Of a DNA stretch of 64,000 nucleotides, positions 26,141 through 36,070 are shown piece by piece. Position 1 is the first letter of the stretch. Every line of letters starts with the position of its first letter. A program made the translations under genes and the position numbers. This DNA comes from Solea solea. Lineage: Eukaryota > Chordata > Actinopteri > Pleuronectiformes > Soleidae. Location of the stretch: the NCBI RefSeq assembly GCF_958295425.1, contig NC_081154.1, positions 7,504,341 to 7,568,340 of the forward strand. Direction: 5' to 3'. The notes beneath the pieces are model-generated. The model saw nothing but the letters and a program-made list of their open reading frames with translations. It ran no database searches and was not told the DNA's origin.

Positions 26141-28629
26141 CTGTGACAGGGTCAGGGCGCCATCACGGAGAAGCTGCGAAGCCTGAGCATGCACGACCTC
26201 ACGCAGATAAGCCAGCAGGACGACAGGGGGAACCAGCTGTACCAGTACAGCTCCCACGCGTCCAACCCTGCCATGAGGAGATCTCAGAGTGCTGATGTTG
26301 CAGATGGAGAAGGTAAATATACACACAGACACAGACACACACACACACACACACTTTTGTTTTCAGACTGGGAACCAAATGTGGGAAATGTGGCATCTAC
26401 TAAAATGAGAAACAGCAGAACTAAGACCATGACAATGCATGAGGAAGTACATAGATAGTACAGTCAGTACCACAACACCAACACCATCTACTTTACATGT
26501 AGATTTTTGGTCTTGCGCCCTTATTTCCTTCCTTCAATCCACCCTTTCTTACTTGATGGTACCTGTAGACTGCCTGTGTGTGTGTTTGAGAGAGAGAGAG
26601 AGAGAGAGACAGACAGGAGGGGACTTTTCAGCAGACAGAGGAGATGAGATGAGGTTTAGTAAGATGCTGGTAGAATGTCAAACACTTTCTCTCACACACA
26701 CACACACACAGAGTGAGTCAGTGAGGCATGGGGGGGGGGGGGGGTGGGATCGGAGCAGGAGGAGGAGAGGACAGGGATGAATGTTTAGGGGGAGATGTAA
26801 GGGATGAAAAGAGGAGTGAATTAGAAGGAGAGGTGGAGGGATTGAGGGAAGGAAGGCTGCTAGACGGCATTAGCATGCTGAGAGAGGACAGAGTGTAATA
26901 TGTATTCAGCTCAGCCAGCCAGCAGGGAGACTCAGAGACGTGGAGGGAAAGAGAGAGAGATTCTTTTTTTCTCTTTCAAATGTTTTCTCACTGCTGTAAA
27001 AATGCTTCACAAGACACCACACTCCCTTTGGGGGCCATGTTGGAGGTTCTCTGTTCTTGGACAGATGATTGTTTTTTTTAGACATACTGTACTCAAAAAA
27101 GACGAGGCTCATGATATTCTATATAGCGTCAAAAGAAAATCCAAACCAGTCAAACCAGCACTGAACGTATCCTCTGAATCCCTCCGAGCCACAGAGCTCC
27201 ATTGTTTCCCCAAAGCTATTAAAAACACATCTGTGAGCCCAAGTGTTGCACGAGGTGACATCGTCCCTTCATAACCATGAAAACACACCAGTAACCACAA
27301 TTTTAAACCTTATGCCCTAATCTTAACCAGTTCCTCATAAATGAGATTCTGTCTCAATAGGACCAGGTTTTGGTCTCCATGAGGACTACTAAAGATGTAA
27401 CATACATCACACACACACACACACACTCTGCATTTTGTATTCATTCTGTCACACATGCCATCCTGCTGCCACTAATACAGAGCAGCACCAAATGTGGATT
27501 AATCTACAGCTAAAAATACTACAAAAATGCAATGTTTCACAACGGCCATCTGCTTCAGTGAACTTTTTTTATTATTTCTCTTTCTTGTATTGTTTCTTTT
27601 TCTTCTTCTTTGTTCTCATGTCGTACAATCCTCTCAGGCTAAGTGAACACCCCTCTTTCATGGAGCTCTGTAATAATAACCTGCATTGTTAGAAACGTTC
27701 TGAAAACAGTTTTCCCATTTAAGCATTTAAGGTCATTCATCATTTTTATTCTCGAGTCTACTGCTTTAAAAACAGAACATGGATAATCGACAGACGCCAT
27801 ATAATCAGCAATGCTCTGTGGTCTGTAAATCAAACTGTTTTCAGATTGTCTGTGTTTTCAAATAAAATTAGTAGCTGTTCTTAAAAGACTAGATATTTGT
27901 TGTTTCTAGTAAATGTAGGACTTGAAAGTTTACCTTTTTCTGTGGAGAACTGTGAAAATATTAGTATTGTGGCCACACTGAGGCTCAGGTAGATGATCTT
28001 TGGGGAAACTCGCGTCCAGTTGTTCACTAAATGGATGTTTTCAGAACCAACATTTTCTTTCATAAATTGCCTTTCCTGCCATGTTAGTGTTTTTGTTCAC
28101 TTTCTGGGTTAAATCTCTCCTTTTATTGTGTTTCTATGACAAGGAACACTACACCACAAATGATTCTCTGCTGCCCTCTGCTGGTTCCAGCACGTTACAA
28201 AGTGTATTACGACCACACAAAGGCGTTTTTGTTATCTGCAGAGCACAAATCATAGTTTGTGTTTCAGTGTTCCTGTATATTTTTTTTTTTTCTTCCCCAG
28301 ATTACTTTTATGACCAGGAGGACCGGTCAGATGAGGATGGGGAGCCAATATTCTCCGAAGACGAGGCCGTTACTCAGAAAGGACTGAGGCGATCGCAGAG
28401 TGTCAAGATAACGCGGTCTAGGATCCGCAAAGACGTGAGGGTCTTGTTCTGTTTTGTTTGAGACTTATTCAGTCAGATATCAGAAATAGTGCAGGTCAAA
28501 CACACTTTTATAACACATAATCTGACGTGTTATTATTTTTCCTCATGTCCTCATCAGGCTCGGTATGGATCCCTGAAGATTAAAGGCAAGAAGAGACCAG
28601 CACTGAACTCGGTGAATTATGGGGTGTGA
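9017..28629 (+). CDS. reep3: Receptor expression-enhancing protein 3 (8 exons)
   Basis: This is an ER membrane protein of the TB2/DP1/HVA22 family. REEP3/4 bind microtubules and keep ER off mitotic chromosomes. Coding exons are 9017-9048, 17060-17132, 21865-21941, 22794-22914, 23044-23157, 26150-26312, 28301-28434 and 28558-28629. They join in frame to 261 aa, close to human REEP3 (255 aa). The N-terminus begins [20 protein letters not shown]. Hydrophobic hairpin segments lie at about 36-61 ([11 protein letters not shown]) and 62-90 ([20 protein letters not shown]). An amphipathic stretch ([17 protein letters not shown]) lies at 102-118. The acidic, Ser-rich tail carries KGLRRSQS and ends with [13 protein letters not shown] plus a short extension. 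GLRRSQS and YGSLK point to REEP3 rather than REEP1, 2 or 4. The ATG has an ideal GCCATGG context. Every intron is GT-AG except intron 5, which starts with GC. Which teleost duplicate (reep3a or reep3b) this is cannot be told. Confidence 0.95.
10375..10500 (+). mobile_element. Interspersed repeat remnant, TTGCAGCCCTA family
   Basis: The sequence TTGGTTTGTGGACAAATCAA, then AACAAGACATTTTGAGG and a GATTAATCGAGAGAATATAA segment, matches the internal part of the repeat seen more completely at 41212-41473. The terminal TTGCAGCCCTA is missing, so it is truncated. Confidence 0.6.
11805..11890 (+). mobile_element. Tc1/mariner-type terminal fragment
   Basis: The GAGCCATAACATTAAAGCCA segment, followed by GTGATTAGTGTATCTGGCC, resembles the end of a common fish Tc1/mariner-type element (typically GCCATAACATTAAAACCAC). 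Only about 80 bp is recognisable. Confidence 0.45.
15871..15956. repeat. 30-bp tandem repeat, 2.9 copies
   Basis: A 30-bp unit (AATATYGTGATAATATTGTG then TCATKACCYA) is repeated at 15871-15900, 15901-15930 and, partially, 15931-15956. The copies differ by a few substitutions. Confidence 0.9.
17340..17590 (+). mobile_element. tRNA-derived SINE-like element
   Basis: A degenerate polymerase III B-box-like segment (GGTTTCGATCC, 17411-17421) is followed by GTGTCCTTGGGCAAGACACT (about 17446) and a GGCACTTTGAGTATTTGTAA tail. This is the order seen in an abundant teleost repeat. The A box is poorly preserved, so it is an old copy. Confidence 0.6.
18180..18295 (-). mobile_element. Tc1-like transposase remnant
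   Basis: AGAGCCCTGCTGCTTCCAAA, then CACTGTTCTCCAGGGGATGC, is the reverse complement of a conserved stretch of fish Tc1-like transposase genes (TTCCAAACTTCTTCC...CCACTGTGCTC). It has many disruptions and no open frame. Confidence 0.6.
21538..21568. repeat. (CTA)n trinucleotide microsatellite
   Basis: About ten uninterrupted CTA/TAC units lie in reep3 intron 2, roughly 300 bp before exon 3. Confidence 0.95.
21942..22793 (+). other. reep3 intron 3
   Basis: An 852-bp GT-AG intron containing short CA/GT runs (about 21990-22016 and 22352-22378) and a Tc1-like remnant (22185-22320). No exon is seen inside it. Confidence 0.85.
22185..22320 (-). mobile_element. Tc1-like transposase remnant
   Basis: The GTCCCGCTGGTTCCAAGCCT segment is followed by GAGGCCACTGTTCTCCAGGG and a region resembling the downstream transposase coding text, all in reverse orientation. 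It covers the same transposase segment as the remnant at 18180-18295 but is an independent copy. Confidence 0.65.
23158..26149 (+). other. reep3 intron 5, GC-AG type
   Basis: This 2,992-bp intron starts GCAAGT after AAG (23155-23157) and ends CTGTGACAG at 26149. Frame and protein homology ([15 protein letters not shown]) require the GC donor: the nearby GTGTCT would break the frame. The acceptor is preceded by (GT)13 at 26115-26140 in place of a pyrimidine tract. The interior holds short CA runs (about 25005-25024) and a CT-rich stretch (25296-25335). No other exon is seen. Confidence 0.85.
26313..28300 (+). other. reep3 intron 6
   Basis: A 1,988-bp GT-AG intron rich in simple repeats: (CA)n at 26322-26354, (GA)n at 26588-26608, (CA)n near 26693-26710, a G-run at 26731-26742 and (CA)n at 27409-27425. 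A 27295-27410 stretch with CCAGTTCCTCATAAATGAGA and GACCAGGTTTTGGTCTCCAT matches a CA-microsatellite-associated fish repeat also present at 33635-33735. Confidence 0.8.
27295..27425 (+). repeat. Microsatellite-associated interspersed repeat
   Basis: GACCAGGTTTTGGTCTCCAT and GAGGACTACTAAAG are followed within 25 bp by (CA)n. The same core occurs at 33652-33700 in nrbf2 intron 3 (GACCAGGTTGTGGTCTCCAT). Confidence 0.6.
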
Positions 28630-28641
28630 AGAAACTACTGC

Positions 28642-28675
28642 TGATATAAATATATATATCTATATATATATATAG

Positions 28676-28713
<38 letters not shown>
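28642..28713. repeat. TA/CA compound microsatellite in reep3 3'UTR
   Basis: Alternating TATATA with ATCTATAT, then (CA)n from about 28686 to 28713. It begins 13 bp after the reep3 stop codon (28627-28629) and is therefore probably transcribed. Confidence 0.9.
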
Positions 28714-28717
<4 letters not shown>

Positions 28718-29159
28718 ATTGATCGGTGGATGGTATTTACAGTTCTTCTCGGTCTGAACTCTTTGTGCGTGTCTCCGATCTCGAGTCTTCTGCTGACATA
28801 TTTATTCCCTCGGTGAAGGTCGATGAAGACGCTGTTTGACCTTTTTGTCTTTGGGACGATTTTGCATGGACTTTTGTTTGTTTGTTTGTTTTTTATCAAG
28901 TCATAGTGTTAAGGTGTGATGTTGTGTTTTTTAGTTTTTTGGTCTTTTACAGTTTGAGTCTGTCCATTTGACACTTTTTTTCACTCATGGTACCACTTTT
29001 TTAAAAAAAGGCGTCGTCTGTGTACAGTTCATAAATACTAATGTTTTATCAATGAAACTAATGCTTTATTAAACTGTCAAGAAGAGCAGCGTTTGGGTTG
29101 CCAGGTTTCGGAAGATCCCATTGGCCACTCATCTAATAGAAAAGGCATTTTATTAAAAA

Positions 29160-29380
29160 TGTTTTAACGCACAGTCCAAAAACATGCAGATTTGGGGACA
29201 ATTGGACACTCTAAATTGACCGTAGGTGTCTGTGTGTGAGTGTGAATGGTTGTTTGTCTCTATGTGGCCCTGTGATGGACTATGTGGCCCTGTGATGGAC
29301 AGCTGGGATTGGCACCAGCGCCTCCCGCAACCCTCATGCGGAGGATAAAGCGGTAGAAGGTGGATGAATGGATGGAACTA
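29160..29380 (+). mobile_element. L2/SINE-type 3' tail with internal 20-bp duplication
   Basis: CAGTCCAAAAACATGCAGAT, then GGACAATTGGACACTCTAAA, GGCACCAGCGCCTCCCGCAA and the GGATAAAGCGGTAGAAGGTG segment give the standard tail of an abundant teleost L2-type LINE or tRNA-headed SINE, in plus orientation, ending in GGATGAATGGATGG. An exact 20-bp segment is duplicated in tandem at 29261-29280 and 29281-29300, replacing part of the usual tail. Confidence 0.75.
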
Positions 29381-30024
29381 CAAACCCTATATCTTCATAG
29401 GAGACAGACCCATGATCTTAGTAAATAAAAAATATTGCCCAATTTAACTAAATTTTACTACGGGACAAACGTATAAAATGCTCCCTTGTTACAAATAAAG
29501 AGTTAGTTACCAGAAGTAAAGCTTCACTCAGGTTTTGTACATTTATTCCTACTTGTGCTTTTATGACCACATCAATCATGAAAAGAAAACATTTGTAATT
29601 ATTTTGTACTAGATTCAGGTTAAATGAAGGTGGATTTATACTAAAAAATACATTTAAGTAATGGTATCAATAATAACCTGGCAACCCAAAGTTGTTGTTT
29701 TAATCGTTGGTTTATAAATGCTTGCAAATCATTATTCAAAGATTTGTCCTAATACAAAAAGCAACCTTTAAAACATGGCAGCGCGTCAGTCTCTGCTGCT
29801 GCTGCCTTTCAGGTATTTTCTTTCAGTGAGTAACTTGATCTGACGAAGCTCTGACACTATTCTTCACTTGGAGTCAGTTACCTTCTCTATGGCTCAGCGT
29901 TTGTTTTGTTTTTCTTACCTTGGACACACGCACACATGCAACATTCCCTGTCGCAGTGGTGACAGCACCAGAGCCTGCGTCCCAGTGGCGGACACCAGCC
30001 GTTCTGACTTGAACTCTAGAGAAG

Positions 30025-30054
30025 GAGGAGGAGGAGGAGGAGGAGGAGGAGGAG
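30025..30054. repeat. (GGA)n trinucleotide run
   Basis: About nine GGA units. Open frames across it on both strands are poly-Gly and poly-Pro artefacts. Confidence 0.9.
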
Positions 30055-31380
30055 TGGAGCCTGTCAAAGTGAACAAACTTGTGACCACCAGCAGATCAAC
30101 ACTACTCGTCACTGCTGTCACAGGAAGAAGGCAACGACCAACAAAGAGGAACCAAAAAAATGAACCAAGTGAATGAAGTGATTCCCCCGGAGTTTGTTTG
30201 TTTTTCTGGGAGAGAACTAGACACCTCTTACTCACCTTTCATGCTGATTTCTTATATTTGTATTTTAATGTGACTGTGTGTCCTCATCACATTCATAGTT
30301 GTACATTTTTCTCGTGTTTTGTTGCGTCAGTGAAGATTACCTTTGTGTTTTGTATTGTAACCACCAGTCTTTATTGTGCACATGTACCTCCCTCCTAGTT
30401 TTATTTGACTTTTTAATCTTCGCTGTTGCTTTATCATCTCATTTTATTATACACTTTTGCTGTGGGGAGACTGTAGTAGCACAGGTTTGATGAAAGCTCA
30501 TGCGTTGCAGCTTCTTATAACACAAGTTTGACTTGTTTTTGTCCGCTCGTGCTGAACTCGGTGGTACACGGCAGAGGAAAAGTCCGTTTATTGTTGTTTC
30601 TCTGGCAGAAACTCTTGTCTCTCTCGTCGGTCCTCGTGCCACCGATTCGTCAGTACGTCTGTCCTAAAGTGGGACGATGTGTATGTGTTTGTGGAAGTGG
30701 ACATGGATGAGGATCAGTGACACACTAATGGAAAAAGCTAAATCCAGGATGATGATTTTTGTGGAAAGTCAGACAGTGAGGACTGGACTGGGTCCTCTTC
30801 TCACTTGTATTGAAGTCACTGTATGAAGGGAAGTCTTCAGGGCCAGTCAGGAGAAGAGAAGTTTTCTTTTTACAGCAATCAAAGTAAATCTGGACATGTT
30901 TCCATCAGGACTGTCACTCAATGCGAGGGTCTTTACAATCTATGACTTCAATTTTTAATTATTCACCATTTATGGTCAAATAAACAACAAATATGGGGCT
31001 GTTTTTTGTTAATTCCCTCCATCTTGACCTTTTTTTTTTTTTGCATAAGTGACAGCCCTAGATTTACGGTGGGGAAGCCAAAGCTCTAGCTATTTAGTCT
31101 TAATTGCAGTGCAACAACAAGCCAAACTTGCCCAAAGTCGTAACGTTCACTTAATGCTAACACCTGACTAACGGAAACCAAAGCTTCATGAAGTCACGCA
31201 GAGCTGTCCGGGCTCGTGTGATCGGTGTAGGTAAAAAAACGTTTTAATGTGTGGATTTGCTGGATTGAAAATGCAATAAACATAAAAGATGCCTGATGAA
31301 TCGGGCTCATAAAACTGACTCTGTGGGCCTGTTGCAGCTGATTCTTTATGTTTGCTTTGTGGGGACTTTTCTGCAATAAA

Positions 31381-32364
31381 CAAACAAGTTCAAACTTTCG
31401 TTTTTAAGCTTTAACTCAACTCACGGTCCACTTAAGCAATTTCAACTTCATTCACAAAGACTTCTTTTCTTTCTTTTTTTTTTTTTACGAAAACCCTACT
31501 GGCAATTACACACTACACCAAACAATAGAAAAACAGTAGAAAAAAAAAGTTTATAAAATTAAATGCATTTGTCAAATTTCCCAACATCTGGTAAATGAGA
31601 TGCTTCTCATTTGTGACGTACAGCAAGGTGTGGTGCATTCTGGGAGTCTCCTCGATAACTGAGCACCAACAGTGGTCAGTGTTCTGAAACCGAAAAAGTC
31701 TAATCATAATTTCCCCAGATTCCCATTAAACATCATAATATAACGACACACTAGCTATGTCACACAATTCTAAATAAAAGGCAAAAAATAGGCACATTTT
31801 TCACTGTAAATTATTTCAGTGGTGAATTTTTTCTCCTTTCTTTCCAGGAGAAGCAAAAAAACAACAGAACTTCCAGCTTCTATTACAAACATAAAAACAA
31901 ATCTAAAATCACACAAACATGTCCAACAATCCATCCATGTGACATCAAGACAAAGTAATTACCTTATTTAATATTTATTAAATTCATTGAGTAGTATTAA
32001 TTGAATCGTTGGCTGACTATAGCCTGCAGTGACACTGAAGCTTCAGATCACACACAATCACACACACACACAAAATGATGAACTTCTGTCCTGACATTGA
32101 CACAAAGTGCAAATTATTATGGAAATATATGACCTATATGAATAAAATCACTTTTTAGCTTCAGAACACTTATGGCTTCTCCCAGACACCGCGTGGAACA
32201 AATCCACACATTTCACAATAAAACACACACTGGGAGTATTTAACCACATTAACCACATCACACAGTCTCAGCTCAGTTGTCATCACAGGATAGAACCACA
32301 GCTGAGATTGTGTGTGCTTAAATGCTCTGGAAAACAAGTCGAGCTGTAGATTGCTGAATTAGGA
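31381..32364. other. reep3-nrbf2 convergent intergenic region
   Basis: AT-rich DNA between the last candidate reep3 poly(A) signal and the first nrbf2 poly(A) signal. It contains T-runs (31474-31487) and a short CA run (about 32054-32071). I see no gene. Confidence 0.6.
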
Positions 32365-32401
32365 TTTATTTTGTCAAACTACATTTTTTTTTTTTTTTAT
32401 T
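32365..32401 (-). terminator. nrbf2 polyadenylation signals
   Basis: On the minus strand, two AATAAA hexamers are read at 32401-32396 (running into a long A-tract) and 32370-32365, about 340-375 nt after the nrbf2 stop codon (32742-32740). Either could end the transcript. Confidence 0.55.
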
Positions 32402-32739
32402 CAAAGCCAAGAATGAGCTTTCACATGCAATTTGAAACTGACAACCTCAGTTCATACACAGCTCAGGCGATGCCGTACTGACCTATAACCTCACGGATGC
32501 TCCAACTCATAATGTTGCTGGGTGAGCGACTTCTTCACCGTGGACTTGGACTGTGTTGTAATAGTGGAACAGGTGTTATCAGTTCATGAACCTGATCAGG
32601 CTTCTCTAACACCATATGATGGGATCACACAGAGCCTGTGAAGTTATGTCAGATATATGGCAACCTGGACTCAAAAAGCCATACTGAGTGAACCCTGGTA
32701 ACTATGTGTGAGTGTGTGTGACATCCATCCTATCAGAGT

Positions 32740-35700
32740 TTAATCCCTGTCCAGAATCTCCTGCAGTTCGTTCTGGATGTCCTCTGGCAGCTGCAGAGGA
32801 GGCAGGTCATCCAGACACAGGTCTTCCTGAGCAGGCATCTCCAGCACGGGCAGCTGCGGGATTGCGATCTCCTTCCCCTTCCCTGTGCTTTTCCTCTCCT
32901 GTCCGCCCCCCGTCCCCATAGCGCCGCCCGCATGCGGCAGCACCCAGAGCTCCGAGCGCTCCACGAAGTCTGCTGCCTCGGAGCACAGCCGGGTGTTCTC
33001 CGAGCGCAGCCGCTCGTTCTCGGCGTTCAGGCGCTGGTTTTCATCCATCACGTGATCGACCAGGCGCCTCAGGTCCTCGATGGTGGTCTGTTGTTCCTCC
33101 AGGCGGGTTTTGTCATCTTTAGTGGTCTTAGATCCAGCGGAAGGTGGAGTCAAAGGCTGACTGGCTCCAGTTTGTCGAGTCTGAAGCTGGTAGAGTAGAG
33201 TGTCGTACTCTCTCTCCCTGCCTCCTCCACACTCTGCACCTGAGAGAACCTGGGAGCCGTGGGGCCGGAGCTGGCCTGCAGCCTGGGTTTGGGTTTGGGA
33301 GAGGAGGTCCGTGCTGCTGCTGGAGGGCTGCAGCGCACCGGACCTCGCCTTTGTCGCCTCGCGCCGAGCTTCTCTCTTCCAGCGCTCTTGGATCAGTCGC
33401 TGCTGTTTGATATGACTGTCTCTCTGCAGCTCCATGGACAGACGAGCCTACAAGTATCAACACCACACACAAATATAAATCACATCAAATCTACTTTATT
33501 GTTTCCATAGTGAACATTTCATTGGGTGCCACAAGGGAATATTGCAACTGCCCTTAAATGCACACAAAAGGTAGAGAAAATTAACCCCTCCCCCAGAACG
33601 TAACCTTCCTATCTTTTTTTCCAGCATCAATAATCACTTTCAGCCTCATTAGGACCAGGTTGTGGTCTCCATGAGGACTGCTGGTCCTGACAAGGTCAGC
33701 ATTTATGCCAGAAAAGGTCCTAAAGAGGGAACAAATACAAACAAGTACTCACCTGCTCACACTCTGTTGTCTTCATTGCATCTGTCAGAAGATCTAGGGG
33801 AGAAACACAGACACAGAACCAAGTAACTATATTAATTTCACAGGGCTGATGACTTGCTTTTATCCTCCTTCACGCCACAGAGTTTCATACCAATACTTTA
33901 TTACCTCACACAGTAGCATGGCGGTAATGTGCATTACTGCTATGAAATAATACACAATGTAATCATTAAATATTTAACACATAACTCCAGCACAAGCAGT
34001 AAGACACAGATTGTGAAGTAAAGGCTGTGTTCTTTAGGTTTCATCACATCAGACATTGTAGCTTAAGTTCTTCTTATGTGTAACATGATTATAATTAACC
34101 ATTTACAATTTTAAAATGTGATGTACAAATGTTATAAGTACATGCATCGAATAATACATGAGCAGTGCTGTGAAGAAGAAAGTGAAGTATATGAAAGTGG
34201 CAAGTGTAAACATTTGACATTACACAGTGCAACCAATAGTTCAGTGCACCACAGTGTAAAGTACTGTTTGATAACAGACATTCAGCAAATTCTTGTCCTG
34301 AGGTCAGACGTTCAACCTGATTGTAGATGATTTTTGCTCACATGTCACTTTGCTGTAAATAAGCGAGAATTTCCCAATGATGAAATGAACAGTGGTGGTA
34401 CCTGCTGCCTTTACATGACAGGAAATGGCTTCTTCATACTTTCCAGACGTGACCAGGCGGTCTGCCTTTCTGCACTGCTGATGGGCCTAAAGAGAGGCAG
34501 ACACATCGAGGGAATATGGGGGAAGGATAAAGCATGAATTAGAGATGTCAAAAGCAAAATGAGATCATTATACTCGAGGTAAAAATGTTACAATGGGAGC
34601 AGAACGCTCTAGAAACTAGGAATTTGAGCTGGATTATTTGTTTTGTGAGACAGAAGTTACAATTGACGCGTTTAATCTGGGCACACACACGTTTAACTTT
34701 CTGTATGTTTGCAGAGTTGGTGTAGCAGCTGTTTTTATTGATACAATATAATTAAATTCTCAATTTTACATGTTTCTCAATTAGAAAAAAAGTGTACCTG
34801 GGATGTTTAAAAACACTTTACAACATTGCAAAATACAGGTCACTGATTTTAAGTATTCAGGGATTATTTCAGACCAACAATTTACATTTGACAAACTAAT
34901 CTCAATTGTTTTAAACTAATAATAATACTACACAGGTAGCCTTTTTCATAATGGATAATGGTTTGGGCTCAAGCGTCGCCATCTACAATCAGACACATCT
35001 TATCTCATCTCAGAAAATAATGGATAAAAAGCCCATTATTTGGCATCACTGTCAAATACTAAAAACATGCACTTAATTTTGATCGCTATACTTTGTTTTC
35101 TCAAACAAATGTTCAAATATCTACATAGTCTAACCCCAGAGCCTCTTCACAGGTACAGCCAAAGACATGGTGATTAATGGTAAGTGTAAAATACCACATC
35201 AGAGATCTACATTAGTACAGTCCGCCTTCTCCATTAAGGGCTGTCAACTGAAATCAAATTAATTCCAGATATAAAACTGTTATAACAAATGTTAAGTGTT
35301 GGCTAAAAGAAAACAAAGTTGAGGTTTTATTTTGAAGGTGTTATATTTAACAATGCACAGTTTTGAGGTATACAGTGTATTGTAGATTTAGCATGTTTTA
35401 TTACATATTGTGCTGATAATGTACATGCAGTTTATGGTGCTGTGTATTGTAGTATTAGTATGTTTTATACACCATATTGTGCTGATTATGTACATGTAGT
35501 TCATGGTTCTGTGTATTGTAATATTAGTATGTTTTATACACCATATTGTGCTGATTATGTACATGTAGTTTATGGTGTTGTGTATTTTTAGTATGGTGAT
35601 CGTGTTGTTCATGTAAAAGCCCAACTAGGGACAAGACTTGACAATTAGCAAAAGCTATGAACTCTATCTACAGCACATCAGTCTCATTCTTTTTATTGGG

Positions 35701-36070
35701 ACTATGTTAAACTGTATTGTCCCTGTTTAAGTCAAATTCTATTCTATTCTACTGAAGTAACATTTGGTTTCGTTGTCATTGTGTGTGGTGGAACAGTAAA
35801 ATAAACATTTGACTATACCATACATATAATAAAAACTGACACTGTCAACTCATTATTCACACATTTAACAGCTGGTTCTGTTAAGGACAAAAACACAGAT
35901 GTGTATCACGTCCATTCTGTCAGCAAACAACAACAACACGGCTAGCCGCTAACTTACTCCGGCAGAAGGCTAACGTAGCTTCCCTATACAATCCCCGGGC
36001 TACAGTAACGTTAGCCTGTTATTGCAACATCGAAACTTACGAGGTTGAGCGGGCTGTCCACCACTTCCAT
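32740..36070 (-). CDS. nrbf2: Nuclear receptor-binding factor 2 (4 exons)
   Basis: NRBF2 is a subunit of the ATG14-containing class III PI3-kinase (VPS34/Beclin-1) complex in autophagy, acting in cytosol and at phagophores; it was first found as a nuclear-receptor interactor. Coding exons on the minus strand are 36070-36041, 34486-34402, 33793-33753 and 33447-32740. All have GT/AG borders and join in frame to 287 aa, the same length as human NRBF2. The start reads MEVVDSPLNL, then AHQQCRKADRLVTSGKYEEA, ISCHVKAA and ELQRDSHIKQQRLIQERWKR, which is the N-terminal MIT-like helical domain (about residues 5-85). A coiled coil with leucine/asparagine heptads lies at about 164-209 (ENQRLNAENERLRSENTRL). 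The conserved ADFVERSELW follows, and the acidic C-terminus ends ILDRD. The Gly-rich segment after ADFVERSELW looks unlike the mammalian protein. It is convergent with reep3 and divergent from nhlrc3. Confidence 0.96.
33448..33752 (-). other. nrbf2 intron 3
   Basis: A 305-bp intron (GTGAGT...TAG on the minus strand). A microsatellite-associated fish repeat core (GACCAGGTTGTGGTCTCCAT, GAGGACTGCTGGTCCTGACA) occupies about 33635-33735. Confidence 0.85.
33794..34401 (-). other. nrbf2 intron 2
   Basis: A 608-bp AT-rich intron (minus-strand GTACC donor, TAG acceptor) without a recognised repeat or exon. Confidence 0.8.
34487..36040 (-). other. nrbf2 intron 1
   Basis: A 1,554-bp intron with a 69-bp minisatellite (35375-35597) and otherwise AT-rich unique DNA. 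No additional exon is recognised. Confidence 0.85.
35375..35597. repeat. 69-bp minisatellite in nrbf2 intron 1
   Basis: Tandem units start at 35375 (67 bp), 35442 (69 bp) and 35511 (69 bp), with a partial fourth from 35580. Each contains GTGTATTGTA, ATGTTTTAT, CATATTGTGCTGAT and GTACATGYAGTT. The last two full units are nearly identical, implying recent expansion. The 69-bp period is divisible by three, which gives a spurious repetitive open frame on the minus strand. Confidence 0.95.

Larger units (their letters stand above)
28630..31380 (+). other. reep3 3'UTR (candidate extent)
   Basis: Sequence downstream of the reep3 stop. Candidate poly(A) signals are ATTAAA at 29068-29073 and AATAAA at 30979-30984, 31275-31280 and 31375-31380. 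The last has a T-rich downstream stretch and could end a long 3'UTR of about 2.7 kb. An L2/SINE-type repeat (29160-29380) and a (GGA)n run (about 30025-30054) lie inside. The true end cannot be fixed without transcripts. Confidence 0.5.

Noticed and set aside
29915..30235. Poly-proline/poly-glycine open frames
   Set aside because: Produced by the (GGA)n repeat in the presumed reep3 3'UTR.
35388..35624. Repetitive minus-strand protein-like frame (about 23-residue repeats)
   Set aside because: Artefact of the 69-bp minisatellite, whose period is a multiple of three.
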